A stretch of 64,000 nucleotides of DNA from Tahibacter soli (lineage in GTDB: Bacteria; Pseudomonadota; Gammaproteobacteria; Xanthomonadales; Rhodanobacteraceae). A program made the translations under genes and the position numbers. Below, one piece after another: positions 27,250 through 37,822 of this stretch. The notes beneath the pieces were generated by a model, which worked only from the letters and a program-made list of their open reading frames with translations, was not told the origin of the DNA and did no database searches. The stretch is from the NCBI RefSeq assembly GCF_025717065.2, contig NZ_JAOVZO020000014.1, forward strand, positions 339,014 to 403,013, read 5' to 3'. Position 1 is the first letter of the stretch, and each line of letters begins with the position of its first letter.

Positions 27250-29885
27250 CGGCGCAGCAGCAACTGCGTCATCAGCGCACGCAGCGCCGGCGGACGCACC
27301 GGCTTCAGCAGAAAGCCCCATCCGTTGCGTCTCGCCTGTTCGCGCAACGCCTCGTCGCGCCCGGCCGTGACGAGGATGACCGGCGGCCGGCACTGCCAGC
27401 GCTCGCACAGGCGCGGGTACAGCGCGGGGCCGTCGAGATCGCCGGCCAGGTGGATGTCGAGCAGGACCAGGTCGGGCGCGCCGGCCGCGTCGGCGGCGGC
27501 CAGCGCCGCGTCCGCGGCGCCGGCGAGGCCGACCGTGCATTCCCAGCGCTGCAGCAACGCGCGCGTGGCCTCGCAGACGCGCGGATCGTCGTCGACGCAC
27601 CAGACCTCGCAGCCGCGCAGCGACGAGTCGGCGCCGGGATCGGCCGCTGCGGCCGGCTCCGGCACGTCGGCCGCGAGCGCGTCGCCGCACGGCAGCGTGA
27701 CGCAGAACACGGTGCCGCGGCCCAGGCGCGAGCGCAGCCCGATCGGATGGCCGAGCAGGCGGCCGATGCGTTCGACGATCGCGAGGCCGAGACCGGCGCC
27801 GCGATCGTTCGCGACACCGTCGTCGAGGCGGCGGAACTCCTCGAAGATTTCGGTGTGCAGGCGTTCGGGAATGCCGGGGCCCTGGTCGTGCACTTCGATC
27901 TTGAGCGCGGCGCCGTCGCGGCGGACGCCGAGCAGGATGCGCCCGCGCGGCGTGTAGCGGATCGCGTTGGAGAGGAAGTTCTGCAGGATGCGCCGCAAGA
28001 GCGCCTCGTCGCTGCGCACGACGGCCCGCGTCGGCACGCGTTCGAGCGCGAGCCCGCGGCTTTGCGCGACGATGCCGAATTCGCGGCCGAGCGTATCGAG
28101 CAGCGGTTCCAGGCGGAAGTCGCGTACGCGGGTCTGCAAGGTGCCGGCCTCCAGCCGCGCGATGTCGAGCAGGCTGTTGAGGATGGCGTCCTGCGCGGCC
28201 AGCGCGTTGTCGGTGTGGCCGGCGATCTCGCGTTCGTCGTCGTCGCGCAGCCGGCCGCGCAGCGCGGACAGGAACATGCGCGCGGCGTTCAGCGGCTGCA
28301 GCAGGTCGTGCACGGCCGCGGCGACGAAGCGGGTCTTGTAGCGGTTCGCTTTTTCCGCGTCGGCCTTGGCCTCGGCCAGCGCGCGCGTGCGCTCTTCCAC
28401 GCGGCGTTCCAGCGCGTCGGCGAGCGAGCGCAGTTCGCGCGCGGCGTTCGCGTAGCTCGTGATGTCGGCATAGCTCGTGACGAAGCCGCCCTCGGGCAGC
28501 GGATTGCCGCGGATCTCGAGCACGGTGCCGTCGTCCTTCTCGCTTTCGCGCAGGTGCGGTTTGCCGCTGCGCAGGAAATCGAGGCGGCGCTGGATCGAGT
28601 CCTCGACCGGGCCGGGACCGAGCAGGCCGCGGCGCGCGTTGTGGCGGAACAGGTCCTCGATCGGACGCCCGACCTTGAGCAGTTCGGGCGGGAACCGGAA
28701 CAGCTCGACGTAGCGCGAATTCCAGGCAACGAGTCGCAGCGCCGCATCGATGATGACGACGCCCTGCGGCAGATGCTCGAGGCTGCGGCTGAGCCCGCTG
28801 TCGGCCTGCTGCGCGGCCTGGACGAGTCCGTCCTGCGCCGTGCGCAGCTCCTGCGCGTGCTGGCGCAGCACGGTTTCGAGTTCCTCGCGACTGCGCTGGC
28901 GGTGCGCGGACAGCCGCCGGCGCTGCTGCACGAACAGCACGAGGAAGATCAGCGCGAGCCAGGCGCCGCCGGCGGCGAGCGCGGCGCTGCGGCTCGCCGC
29001 GCCGACGACGCCGGCGTCGTGCAGCAGGTGCAGGCGCCAATGGTTTTCGCCGAGCGCGACGGTCTGCCAGAGCACCGGCCCTGCGAGCGGCGGCGATTCG
29101 AGCCGCGCCATGCGCGCGTCCGGGCCGAGCTCGCGCAGGATTTCCAGGCGCAGCGGCACCAGCGCCTCGTCGGCGTACTGGCGCACCGTGCGCAGTTCGT
29201 CGCGGTCGACCGGCGTCAGCGGGCGCAGCGTGCGGTAGCGCCATTCTTCGCGGCTCGCGAGAAACACGACGTCGTGCGCGTCGCTGACGAGCACGATGTC
29301 GGCGGTGCTCAGCCATTCGCGTTCGAGCGCGCCGAGTTCGATCTTGATGACGACGACGCCGAGCGCGGCACCGGCCTCGTCGCGGATCGCCTGCGAAAGG
29401 AAATACCCCGGCTCCCCCGTCGTCACGCCGACGCCGTAGAAGCGACCGCTGCCTTCCGACAGTGCCTGGCGCACGTACGGGCGAAAGCTGTAGTCGCGGC
29501 CGACGTTGCTCGACGGTTCGCGCCAGTTGCTGGCGGCCAGCGCGATGCCGTCGCGGCCGATCAGCGTCAGCGTCGACGCGCGCGTGACGCTGTTGGCGCG
29601 CTCGAGCTTGAGGTTCAGCGCGTCGTGCCGCGCCGGTTCCGGCTGCGATACGGCGGCGCGCAGTTCCGGGTCGAGCGCGAGCACCTGCGGCAGCGTGCGG
29701 TAGCGGTCGATGCGCTGTTGCAGCGCCTGCGCGTAGAGGTCGAGCTGACGCTGCACCTGCGCCTGCTCGGCGCGCAGCGAGCCGTCGCCGGCGATATGCC
29801 AGGCGGCCGACATCGCAAGCGCCATGACGCCGCCGCCGACGGCCAGCAGCAGTAGCGTCGAGCGATGTTTGCGCGTGATGTGCAT
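27243..29885 (-). CDS. Membrane hybrid histidine kinase with DctB-like sensor domain and C-terminal receiver
   Basis: This 880-residue protein has a membrane segment at about residues 9-29, a periplasmic dCache domain to about 300 that closely resembles the C4-dicarboxylate sensor of DctB ([40 protein letters not shown]), a second membrane segment near 308, PAS at about 370-480, HisKA with AVHDLLQPL near 524, HATPase, and a receiver with Asp near 809 (LVLLDIHL). The kinase half is NahK-like rather than DctB-like. It is divergent from dctA, so it probably senses dicarboxylates. The start at 29885 is chosen over one 32 codons upstream because the membrane segment begins here. Confidence 0.87.
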   Translation of the reverse strand: MHITRKHRSTLLLLAVGGGVMALAMSAAWHIAGDGSLRAEQAQVQRQLDLYAQALQQRIDRYRTLPQVLALDPELRAAVSQPEPARHDALNLKLERANSVTRASTLTLIGRDGIALAASNWREPSSNVGRDYSFRPYVRQALSEGSGRFYGVGVTTGEPGYFLSQAIRDEAGAALGVVVIKIELGALEREWLSTADIVLVSDAHDVVFLASREEWRYRTLRPLTPVDRDELRTVRQYADEALVPLRLEILRELGPDARMARLESPPLAGPVLWQTVALGENHWRLHLLHDAGVVGAASRSAALAAGGAWLALIFLVLFVQQRRRLSAHRQRSREELETVLRQHAQELRTAQDGLVQAAQQADSGLSRSLEHLPQGVVIIDAALRLVAWNSRYVELFRFPPELLKVGRPIEDLFRHNARRGLLGPGPVEDSIQRRLDFLRSGKPHLRESEKDDGTVLEIRGNPLPEGGFVTSYADITSYANAARELRSLADALERRVEERTRALAEAKADAEKANRYKTRFVAAAVHDLLQPLNAARMFLSALRGRLRDDDEREIAGHTDNALAAQDAILNSLLDIARLEAGTLQTRVRDFRLEPLLDTLGREFGIVAQSRGLALERVPTRAVVRSDEALLRRILQNFLSNAIRYTPRGRILLGVRRDGAALKIEVHDQGPGIPERLHTEIFEEFRRLDDGVANDRGAGLGLAIVERIGRLLGHPIGLRSRLGRGTVFCVTLPCGDALAADVPEPAAAADPGADSSLRGCEVWCVDDDPRVCEATRALLQRWECTVGLAGAADAALAAADAAGAPDLVLLDIHLAGDLDGPALYPRLCERWQCRPPVILVTAGRDEALREQARRNGWGFLLKPVRPPALRALMTQLLLRRG

Positions 29886-30012
29886 GCGCCGGAGTGTAGG
29901 GCGCCGCGCGCATGCTCGTGCTAGTACGAATAGGTTATCGGCGCGGCGGACGCGGCACGGTACAAAGACGCGCCGCCGCATCCCGCCGCGGCCATGCCGT
30001 TCCGGAGCCGCA
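29886..30012. promoter_or_regulatory. Divergent control region between the hybrid kinase and dctA
   Basis: This 127-base region serves the kinase gene on one side and dctA on the other. It contains GCTAGTACGAATAGG around 29920, whose TAGTACG core also occurs, inverted, before the LuxR-type regulator gene. No -24/-12 sigma54 promoter of the kind used by DctD-controlled dctA genes was found. CCGGAG at about 30002-30007 is the dctA ribosome site. Confidence 0.45.
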
Positions 30013-31350
30013 ATGTACGACGCCGCCGCGCCGCTGCCTTTCTACCGCCACCTCTACGTGCAGGTGCTGGCCGCCATCGTGCTGGGCGTGCTGCTCGGCC
30101 ACTTCGAGCCGGCCTGGGGCGAGGCGATGAAGCCGCTCGGCGATGCGTTCATCAAGCTCGTGAAGATGATCATCGCGCCGGTGATCTTCCTGACCATCGT
30201 CAACGGCATCGCCGGCATGCCGCAGCTGCACCGCGTCGGCCGCGTGTTCCTGAAGGCGATGGCGTACTTCCTGTTCTTCTCGACGCTCGCGCTCGTCGTC
30301 GGCCTCGTCGTCGCGCACGTGGTGCAGCCCGGCGCCGGCATGCACGCGAACGTGGCGGACCTCGACCAGGGCGCCGTCCGCGACTACGTCAACAAGTCGC
30401 ACGAGCTGAGCCTCACCGGCTTCGTGCTCGACGTCATTCCGCGCACGCTGCTCGGCGCGCTCGTCGGCGACAACATCCTGCAGGTGCTGTTCGTCGCCGT
30501 GCTGTTCGGCATCGCGCTGGCGCAGTGCGGCGAACGCGGCCGGCCCGTCGTCGCGCTGCTCGATACGCTGACCGCGCCGGTGTTCCGCCTCGTGCACCTG
30601 CTCATGCGCGCGGCGCCCGTCGGCGCGTTCGGCGCGATCGCGTTCACGATCGGCAAATACGGCCTCGACGTGCTGACCAACCTCGCCTGGCTCGTCGGCT
30701 CGTTCTACCTGACCTCGCTGCTGTTCGTACTCGTCGTGCTCGGCGCCGTCGCGCGGATCGCCGGCTTCTCGGTGCTCAAGCTGATCCGCTACCTCAAGGC
30801 CGAACTGCTGCTCGTGCTCGGCACGTCCTCGTCCGAGTCGGCGCTGCCGTCGCTGATGGAAAAGATGGAACGCGCCGGCTGCGGCAGGTCCGTCGTCGGG
30901 CTCGTCGTGCCGACCGGGTATTCGTTCAACCTCGACGGGACGAACATCTACATGACGCTGGCGGCACTGTTCATCGCGCAGGCCACCGACACGCCGCTGA
31001 CGCTCGGCAACCAGATCGCGCTGCTGCTGGTCGCGATGCTCAGCTCCAAGGGCGCGGCGGGCGTGACCGGCGCCGGTTTCGTCACGCTCGCGGCCACGCT
31101 CGCGGTCGTGCCGGACGTGCCGGTGGCCGGCATGGCACTGATCCTCGGTGTCGACCGCTTCATGAGCGAATGCCGCTCGCTGACCAATTTCATCGGCAAC
31201 GCCGTGGCCACGGTCGTCGTCGCACGCTGGGAGGGCGAACTCGACCGCGACGCGCTGGCACGCGCGCTCGACGCCCGGCCGCGCCCCATCGCCGCCGCGC
31301 CAGACACCGCGGCCGGCCCCGGCGATCCGGGCGTTCTTGCCGCCGACTGA
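30013..31350 (+). CDS. dctA: C4-dicarboxylate/proton symporter DctA
   Basis: DctA imports succinate, fumarate, malate and related acids. The 445-residue polytopic protein shows the dicarboxylate/amino acid:cation symporter signatures: [20 protein letters not shown] for the first hairpin loop, and [20 protein letters not shown] for the ligand-binding helix. [18 protein letters not shown] marks the early helices. Length is normal for DctA. It lies divergent from a kinase with a DctB-type sensor, which supports dicarboxylates over amino acids as substrates. Confidence 0.92.
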   Translation: MYDAAAPLPFYRHLYVQVLAAIVLGVLLGHFEPAWGEAMKPLGDAFIKLVKMIIAPVIFLTIVNGIAGMPQLHRVGRVFLKAMAYFLFFSTLALVVGLVVAHVVQPGAGMHANVADLDQGAVRDYVNKSHELSLTGFVLDVIPRTLLGALVGDNILQVLFVAVLFGIALAQCGERGRPVVALLDTLTAPVFRLVHLLMRAAPVGAFGAIAFTIGKYGLDVLTNLAWLVGSFYLTSLLFVLVVLGAVARIAGFSVLKLIRYLKAELLLVLGTSSSESALPSLMEKMERAGCGRSVVGLVVPTGYSFNLDGTNIYMTLAALFIAQATDTPLTLGNQIALLLVAMLSSKGAAGVTGAGFVTLAATLAVVPDVPVAGMALILGVDRFMSECRSLTNFIGNAVATVVVARWEGELDRDALARALDARPRPIAAAPDTAAGPGDPGVLAAD

Positions 31351-31397
31351 CAGCGGCCATTCGAGCCGCAGCACCATATTCAAGGGGAGGAAACACC

Positions 31398-34300
31398 ATG
31401 CGCCAGATTCATCGTCCGACACTGCTGGCCGGCGCCGTCGCCGCCGCGCTATGGGCCGCCGCACTGCCCGCCCGCGCGCAGACCGCGCCGGCCGCCGAGG
31501 CCGCGCCGACCGACGCGCCGCCGAAAACCGCGGCGCCGGAAGACGCGGTCCGCATCGAGGAAATCGTCGTCGTCGGCACGCACATCAAAGGCGCGCAGAC
31601 CACGGCCGCCCTGCCCGTCGTCGTCGTCGGGCAGGAGCAGATCGACGCCGCCGCGGCCGTGTCCGGGGACGAGCTGTTCCGTTTCATCCCGCAGATGGGC
31701 GACGTGCTGTTCGACGCGTCGAACAACCCGCAGACCAGCAACGCCGCGCGCGGCGACGTGAACTCGGTCAACCTGCGCTCGCTCGGCGTCGGCAACACGC
31801 TGGTGCTGCTCAACGGTCGGCGCCTCGTGCAGCATCCGACCAGCCAGGGCACGTCCGACACCGGCACCGTGCCGGTGCAGAGCTTCAATTCCAACGCGAT
31901 TCCGGTCAGCGGGCTGGAGCGGCTCGAAATCCTGCTCGACGGCGCGGCCGCGATCTACGGCGCCGACGCCGTCGCCGGCGTGGTCAACACCGTGCTGCAG
32001 GAAGATTTCGACGGCGTCACGCTCAGCACGCGCTACGGCACCGCCGAAGGCACGCGCATGAACGAGTTCGAGACCAACGTGCTCGCCGGGAAGACCGGGG
32101 AGCGCGGCAACGTGTCGGTATTCCTGAACTACGTCGACCGCAGCGCGCTGTGGGCCGCCGACCAGGACTACACCGCGAGCGACGACCTGCGTCCGCTGTT
32201 CGCCGACGAGCCCGGCTACGCGGGACTCGCGAGCCTCGACGGCCGCGCCTCGAACACGCCGTGGGCGCGGCTGACGGTCGGCGCGCGGCCGGTGATCCGT
32301 TCCGGCGGCACGGCCGTCACCGCCAGCGCCGGCACGTTCCACGTGCAGCCCGACAGCTTCGGCGGCTGCGGCGTCGCGTTCGGCGACGGCCTGTGCCTCG
32401 CCAGCGGCAACCACAACTTCAACACGACGCACCGCGACATGCGCTTCGACACGCGCGTCGGCACCACGGTGCGGCCCTCGGTCGAGCGCATCAACACCTA
32501 CCTCACCGGCCACTACGAACTGACGCCCGCGATCGAGGCGTTCGGCGAGCTCGGCTACTACCGCGCGGTCAGCGAGGCGGTGCAGCCGGCCGTCGTCAAT
32601 CTCAACAGCATCTGGATTCCGGCCGGCAACTACTGGAACCCGTTCGGCCCGGTCGCGTTCGCCGACGGCACGCCGAACCCGAACCGCCTGCCGAACCTCA
32701 CCGGCGTGCCGAACGAAGGCCTGCCGGTGCAGATGTCGAACTACCGCTACGTCGACGCGGGCTTCCAGAACGTGCGCGTGGAGAACTACCAGTCGCGCTT
32801 CGTCGGCGGCCTGCGCGGCACCTGGGGCGGCTTCGACTGGGAATCGGCGCTGGTCTATTCCGAGGCCGAGGCCGAGGACCGCTCGCCGAACGTCAACATG
32901 ACCGCGCTGCAGCGCCAGCTCGCGCTGTCCACGCCCGACGCGTACAACCCGTTCAGCGGCGGCTGCGCCGGCACGCCGTCCTACGGCGACTGCTCGCCGA
33001 GTTCGGCGGCGGCGATCGATGCGATCGTGTTCGATCTCGTGCGCACGTCGCGCACGACGCTGAGCATGGCCGACTTCCGCATGAACCGCGCCGACCTGTT
33101 CGAGCTGCCGGCCGGATCGGCCGGCATCGCGTTCGGCGTCGAGGCGCGGCGCGAGACCCAGAGCGACGACCGCGACGCGAACGTCGACGGCACCTACACG
33201 TTCACCGACAGCGTGACCGGCGCCACGAACCTCAGCAACGTCGCGGCGGTCAGCCCGAATCCGGACACCGAAGGCTCGCGCACGGTCGGTTCGGGCTATG
33301 TCGAATTCGCGCTGCCGCTGGTGGCGCCGGCGATGGACGTGCCGCTGGTGCACCGCCTCGACATGCAGCTCGCCGCACGCTACGAGCACTATTCCGACTT
33401 CGGCTCGGTGGCCAAGCCGAAGATCGCGCTCGCCTGGGACCTCGTCGACGGTTTGCGCCTGCGCGGCTCGTATTCCGAAGGCTTCCGCGCGCCGAACCTC
33501 GAACAGACCCATGCGACGCAGTACTCGCGCCTCGCCAACGGCGTCGACCACGTTCGCTGCGAGGCCGACCTGCGCGCCGGCCGCATCGCTTCGTTCGCCG
33601 ACTGCACGCAGACCACGTCGGGCGTGTCGCTGCTCGTCGCCGGCAATCCGGACCTCGAGCCCGAAGAGAGCAAGAGCACGTCGTTCGGCTTCGTCTTCCA
33701 GCCGGGCTTCGTGCCCGAGGAATACGGCCGCATCACGCTGACCGCCGACCGCTGGCGCATCGAGCAGGAGCAGATCGTGGGCCTGCTCGGCGCGCAGACG
33801 GCGCTGACGCTCGACTATCTGAACCGCGTCGGCGGCGGCGCGAACCCGCTGGTCGTACGCGCGGCGCCGACCGCCGAGGACATCGCGCTGTTCGCCGGCA
33901 CCGGCATCGATCCGGTCGGCCAGGCCATCTCGGTCTCCGACCGCTTCATCAACCTGCAGCCGCAGACCGCGGGCGGCCTCGACTTCGGCCTGAACTGGGT
34001 GCTGCGCGGTACGCGCTTCGGCAACTTCAGCGTCGACCTCAACGCGACCAAACTGCTCGAGTTCACGCGCGACCCGGGCCCCGTCGTCGCCGCGCTCTAC
34101 GCCGCGCGCGCGGCCGGCACGATCGACGCCGGCACGCCCCTGCCCGACCCGACGCAGCTGATCGGCCAGAACGGGCGGCCGCGCTGGCGCGCGAGCGGTT
34201 CTTTGACCTGGAGCCGCGGCCCCTGGCGCGCCGGCATCTCGTCGCAGTACATGAGCAGCTTCGAACAGGCGCAGCTCCTCAGCGAATCGGGCGTACCGTT

Positions 34301-34487
34301 CAAGGTCGACGACCGGCTCATCACGAACCTCTTCGGGCAGTATCGTTTCTACAACGAGACCACGGTGCGCGTGGGCGTGCGCGACGTCACCGACGAGGGC
34401 CCGGCGCTGGCCGACGGCGGCTATCGCGGCTCGCTGCACAATCCCTGGGGTCGCTACTGGTACGTGAGCGTCAGCAAGACGTTCTGA
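31398..34487 (+). CDS. TonB-dependent outer-membrane receptor
   Basis: This 1029-residue protein has a signal peptide (to about residue 28, ARAQ), a Pro/Ala-rich spacer, a TonB-box-like EEIVVVG at about residues 55-61, a plug domain (ELFRFIPQMGDVLF, LVLLNGRRLVQHP, LLDGAAAIYGADAVAGVVN) and a 22-strand-type barrel ending in the aromatic terminus YWYVSVSKTF. AGGGGAGG precedes the ATG. The substrate cannot be told from sequence. A secreted hydrolase follows after 13 bases, so the pair may degrade and import one nutrient, possibly a peptide or ester. Confidence 0.93.
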   Translation: MRQIHRPTLLAGAVAAALWAAALPARAQTAPAAEAAPTDAPPKTAAPEDAVRIEEIVVVGTHIKGAQTTAALPVVVVGQEQIDAAAAVSGDELFRFIPQMGDVLFDASNNPQTSNAARGDVNSVNLRSLGVGNTLVLLNGRRLVQHPTSQGTSDTGTVPVQSFNSNAIPVSGLERLEILLDGAAAIYGADAVAGVVNTVLQEDFDGVTLSTRYGTAEGTRMNEFETNVLAGKTGERGNVSVFLNYVDRSALWAADQDYTASDDLRPLFADEPGYAGLASLDGRASNTPWARLTVGARPVIRSGGTAVTASAGTFHVQPDSFGGCGVAFGDGLCLASGNHNFNTTHRDMRFDTRVGTTVRPSVERINTYLTGHYELTPAIEAFGELGYYRAVSEAVQPAVVNLNSIWIPAGNYWNPFGPVAFADGTPNPNRLPNLTGVPNEGLPVQMSNYRYVDAGFQNVRVENYQSRFVGGLRGTWGGFDWESALVYSEAEAEDRSPNVNMTALQRQLALSTPDAYNPFSGGCAGTPSYGDCSPSSAAAIDAIVFDLVRTSRTTLSMADFRMNRADLFELPAGSAGIAFGVEARRETQSDDRDANVDGTYTFTDSVTGATNLSNVAAVSPNPDTEGSRTVGSGYVEFALPLVAPAMDVPLVHRLDMQLAARYEHYSDFGSVAKPKIALAWDLVDGLRLRGSYSEGFRAPNLEQTHATQYSRLANGVDHVRCEADLRAGRIASFADCTQTTSGVSLLVAGNPDLEPEESKSTSFGFVFQPGFVPEEYGRITLTADRWRIEQEQIVGLLGAQTALTLDYLNRVGGGANPLVVRAAPTAEDIALFAGTGIDPVGQAISVSDRFINLQPQTAGGLDFGLNWVLRGTRFGNFSVDLNATKLLEFTRDPGPVVAALYAARAAGTIDAGTPLPDPTQLIGQNGRPRWRASGSLTWSRGPWRAGISSQYMSSFEQAQLLSESGVPFKVDDRLITNLFGQYRFYNETTVRVGVRDVTDEGPALADGGYRGSLHNPWGRYWYVSVSKTF

Positions 34488-34500
34488 CGGAGGCTTGGGA

Positions 34501-35793
34501 ATGCGCGGAAAGACGATCGGATGCGTGCTCGCGGCGCTGCTGGCCGCTTCGGCGGCGCGGGCGGCGGACAAGGCGCCCGAGGCGACGGCTTTTTCGGCCG
34601 TCGCCTGTCCCGCGGCGGTCGCGCCGTTCGCCGACTGCTTCAGCGCGCCCGACGGACACGGCGCGTGGCTGCTCGCCGCGATGCCGCGCCAGTGGAACAA
34701 GCGGCTCGTCGTCCACGCGCACGGCGGGCCGCGCCTGGGCGAGCCGCAGGCCGGCGATTCGGCCGAAGACCTCGCGCGTTTCGCGGTGATGGTCGAAAGC
34801 GGCTACGCCTGGATCGGGTCGACCTACCGGCGCGGTGGCTACGGCGTGCGCATGGCCGCGGCCGGCGTCGACGAGAGCCGCCGCCTGTTCTGGGCGCGGT
34901 GGGGCCGGCCCGAGCGCACGCTGCTGCACGGTCAGTCGTGGGGCGGCAACGTGGCGGCCAAGACGGCCGAGCTCTATGCGCTCGACGCCGACGGCCGCGC
35001 GAACTACGACGGCGTGCTCGTGACCAACGGCGTGCTGTACGGCGGCACGCGCGCCTACGGCTTCCGCGCCGACCTGCGCGCGATCTGGCAGTTCTACTGC
35101 CGCAACCATCCTGCGCCGGACGAACCGGCGTATCCGCTGTGGCAGGGGCTGCCGGCCGGATCGCGCATGAATCGCGAGGAACTGCGCCGCCGCGTGCAGG
35201 CGTGCACCGGGCTCGATTCGCCGCCGGCCGAGCGCACGCCCGAGCAGGCGGCGCGGCTGCGCGACATCCTCGCCGTCAGCGGCGTCGAAGAGCGCGAACT
35301 GCTCGGCCACCTCGCCTGGGGCACGTTCCATTTCCGCGATCTCGTGGGCAAGCGCCTCGGCGGACGCAATCCGTTCGACAACACGCACACGCGCTACCGC
35401 GGCTCGCGCGACGACCGCGCGTTGAACGCCGGCATCGAGCGCTTCGCCGCCGATCCGCAGGCACTCGCGGAGCTCGCCTACGACGCGGATCTTTCGGGCC
35501 TGATCGTGCGGCCGACGCTGACCGTGCATGCGCTGCACGACCCGGTCGTCTCGCCCGACGCCGACGCCGACTACGCGGCCGTGGTCGAGGCCGCCGGCCG
35601 CGGCGCGCTGCTCGCCCAGGTCGCGACCGACGAGAACGAGCACAGCCGGTTGAAGGATGCGACCTACCGCAGCGCGCTCGCCGCGCTCGAGGCGTGGCTC
35701 GACGGCGCGCGCAAGCCCGACGCCGCGGCCGTGCAGAAGGCCTGTGTCGCATCGGCGCCCGACGCGGCGCAGTGCCGCTTCGTCTCGCCGTAA
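34501..35793 (+). CDS. Secreted alpha/beta hydrolase
   Basis: This 430-residue protein has a signal peptide (CVLAALLAASAARAA). The nucleophile elbow GQSWGG places the catalytic Ser near residue 146. HAHGGP around residue 77 fits the oxyanion region, and HALHDPVVSPD with DENEHSRLKD near the end could supply the acid and His. GGAGG at 34489-34493 supports the ATG at 34501. It is probably co-transcribed with the TonB receptor. Beyond the stop, another frame reads GDLLFRNGFE, resembling the C-terminal tail of other secreted proteins in this window. This may be a relic of a longer end. Confidence 0.82.
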   Translation: MRGKTIGCVLAALLAASAARAADKAPEATAFSAVACPAAVAPFADCFSAPDGHGAWLLAAMPRQWNKRLVVHAHGGPRLGEPQAGDSAEDLARFAVMVESGYAWIGSTYRRGGYGVRMAAAGVDESRRLFWARWGRPERTLLHGQSWGGNVAAKTAELYALDADGRANYDGVLVTNGVLYGGTRAYGFRADLRAIWQFYCRNHPAPDEPAYPLWQGLPAGSRMNREELRRRVQACTGLDSPPAERTPEQAARLRDILAVSGVEERELLGHLAWGTFHFRDLVGKRLGGRNPFDNTHTRYRGSRDDRALNAGIERFAADPQALAELAYDADLSGLIVRPTLTVHALHDPVVSPDADADYAAVVEAAGRGALLAQVATDENEHSRLKDATYRSALAALEAWLDGARKPDAAAVQKACVASAPDAAQCRFVSP

Positions 35794-35882
35794 CGGCGCG
35801 GCCCCGGACGCGTCTTTCCGCGCCGTCGGCGACCTGCTCTTCCGCAACGGGTTCGAACGGAACCGGGCGAATCGCGTCTACG

Positions 35883-35907
35883 GCGCCGGGAAGGACCTTC
35901 CCGGCCG
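35883..35907. terminator. Hairpin between convergent genes, probable bidirectional terminator
   Basis: CCGGGAA and TTCCCGG form a perfect stem around GGACC, extended by GC pairs outside. It lies between the end of the secreted hydrolase gene and the end of the convergent hydrolase gene. No strong T-run follows on either side, so its efficiency is uncertain. Confidence 0.45.
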
Positions 35908-35923
35908 TTGAAACACCTGCTTC

Positions 35924-36706
35924 TTATTCAGCCGCGAGAAAGCGCTCGACGATCGTCGGCAGCATCGGCTCGACGGCGAGCGTGTGGTGGGTCGTGTTCG
36001 GCACGATGGCGAACTGGTTCGCGGGCCGCAGCGAGCCGTCGAGCCCGGCATCGCGCCAGCCGCCGCCCAGCGCCTTCCAGAACTCGACCATGTGTTCGGG
36101 ACGGATGCAGTCGGCGTCGGCGTAGATCAGCAGCGTGCGCGCCTGAATCCCGGCGACATCGGCGCTCCAGTCGAAGGGCTGCCGGGTCAGCTCGCCGAGC
36201 TTGCGGAAGAGATTCGTCCAGTCGACATCGGGATACGCCTGCCCCAGCGGCGATGCCTTGACGCCCGGGCCGTACACCGCCGCGTTGGCCTCGAGCTGTT
36301 CGAAGGCGGCCACGACCTCGGGGTACGCGCCGTCCTGTCGCATGCGCGCGGCCACGAGCACGAGGCGGTCGACGGCATCGGGATGGCGGATGGCCGTCTG
36401 CAGCGCGACGCTGGCACCGAACGAGTAGCCCATGACGTCGGCCTTGCCGAGGTTCAGATGGCCGATCAGCGCGGCGACGTCGTCGCCGAGCGTTTCGACG
36501 CGCAGCGGCCGGTCGCTGTCCGGCGTGTACCCGTGCGCCTGCAGGTGCACGGCGATCACCTGCCGGTGCTTGGCCAGTTCGGCGAGATTGCCGCCGAAGC
36601 TGTCCGGGTTGATGCCGCCGTGCAGCAGGATCAGCGGCTTGCCGGCGCCGTGCACGCGATAAGAGAGCGGCTGGCCGTTGACGTCGGCAACGGTCGCATT
36701 CGACAT
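35924..36706 (-). CDS. Cytoplasmic alpha/beta hydrolase
   Basis: This 260-residue alpha/beta-fold protein has the oxyanion segment LILLHGG at residues 25-31, the nucleophile elbow GYSFGAS with Ser95, a likely acid in LLIYADADCIRPEH, and catalytic His in NTTHHTLAVEP near 239. No signal peptide is present with the start at 36706, which has a GGAG site upstream. A longer frame to 36799 lacks such support. The substrate is unknown, and the family includes esterases, lactonases and haloperoxidase-like enzymes. Confidence 0.85.
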   Translation of the reverse strand: MSNATVADVNGQPLSYRVHGAGKPLILLHGGINPDSFGGNLAELAKHRQVIAVHLQAHGYTPDSDRPLRVETLGDDVAALIGHLNLGKADVMGYSFGASVALQTAIRHPDAVDRLVLVAARMRQDGAYPEVVAAFEQLEANAAVYGPGVKASPLGQAYPDVDWTNLFRKLGELTRQPFDWSADVAGIQARTLLIYADADCIRPEHMVEFWKALGGGWRDAGLDGSLRPANQFAIVPNTTHHTLAVEPMLPTIVERFLAAE

Positions 36707-36814
36707 GGCGAGGGTCTCCGCGGCGCGAACGGAAGCGCAGTGTCGCACATCGCCGGCAAACGTCGTTTGAGCGATGCAGCTGTCCCTCCCGTCCCGCACC
36801 CGGCCCGACTACCC

Positions 36815-37741
36815 ATGCGCAACCGCCTGTCCCAAACCATTTTCATCGTGCTCCCGATCGTCGCCATGCCGCCGCTCGTTCACGCCGCGGCGTCCGTACA
36901 GAGCGGCGACTGGGCCGATCCCGCGACCTGGGGCGGCGCCGTGCCGGGGTCGACCGAAGACGCCGTGATCCGCGCCGCACACACGGTGACCGTCACGACC
37001 GCGCCCCCGCGGGCGGGCGCGCAGGTCAATGCCGGCGGCACCCTGGTGATCGCCGAAACGGGCCGGCTGGAAATCTGCGTCGGTTGCATTTTCAGCAACT
37101 CAGGCACCGTGGAGGTCGGCGGCGAGCTGGTGCTGGGCGAAGATTCCAGCGGCGCGACGTACAAAAACTGGGCGCCCTTCACGATCCATCCCGGCGGCAG
37201 CCTGGTCGTCACGCGCAATGCCACGCTGGAAAATGCGCTCAGCACGCTGACCAACGACGGTCACATCACCAACAACGGCTTCCTCAAGAACGTGCTCAAC
37301 GGATCTTCCACGCTGATCAACCACGGCACGATCGACAACAACGGCATCCTGCTCAACGACGTGGAAATGACCAATACCGGCACGATTACGGTCGGCCTCG
37401 TCGATATCGACCTGGGTCTTTTCAGCAGCAGCTACCATTTCGTCAGCGAGGGCGGCACGGTCACCACCTACCCCGGTTCCATCTGGACGTCGCAGGAGAT
37501 CTTCAGAATGACCAACGGCGCCGTCTTCTACAACCACGGTTCGTTCCGCACCACCGGCGGGATCCACCATATCGTAGGCAATTCATCGTTCCACAATTAC
37601 CATGAAGTCGCCGGCGCCACGTCGCTGAGCGCCTACGACGGCGGCACGTTCTACACATATTGCGGCGCGACCCAGAACACCGTGTTCGGCACCGTCGTGG
37701 ACGTCTGCGCCGATACGCTGTTCGAAAGCGGGTTCGAGTGA
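36815..37741 (+). CDS. Secreted G8-like repeat protein with LFESGFE C-terminus
   Basis: This 308-residue protein has a signal peptide (TIFIVLPIVAMPPLVHAA). The next part, SGDWADPATWGGAVPGSTED followed by a VTV strand, is the start of a G8-type domain. The rest is Asn/Thr/Gly-rich with repeated short strands (LTNDGHITNNGFLKN, LINHGTIDNNGILLN), as in right-handed beta-helix surface proteins. The end, DTLFESGFE, matches the tails of the proteins at 52751 and 60039. Codon use is less GC-extreme than in neighbouring genes. The function is unknown. Confidence 0.72.
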   Translation: MRNRLSQTIFIVLPIVAMPPLVHAAASVQSGDWADPATWGGAVPGSTEDAVIRAAHTVTVTTAPPRAGAQVNAGGTLVIAETGRLEICVGCIFSNSGTVEVGGELVLGEDSSGATYKNWAPFTIHPGGSLVVTRNATLENALSTLTNDGHITNNGFLKNVLNGSSTLINHGTIDNNGILLNDVEMTNTGTITVGLVDIDLGLFSSSYHFVSEGGTVTTYPGSIWTSQEIFRMTNGAVFYNHGSFRTTGGIHHIVGNSSFHNYHEVAGATSLSAYDGGTFYTYCGATQNTVFGTVVDVCADTLFESGFE

Positions 37742-37822
37742 GATCCGCGATCTGATTGCTGAAGGCGGGCCTGCCCCGATTCGGTGAAACATCGGGCGCA
37801 GCGCTCGTGCCGCCACACGCGC

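Noticed and set aside
29886..30012. Sigma54 promoter for dctA
   Set aside because: GGCACGG is present near 29952, but the base pair spacing leads to no GC in a -12 box (AAAGAC is found instead).
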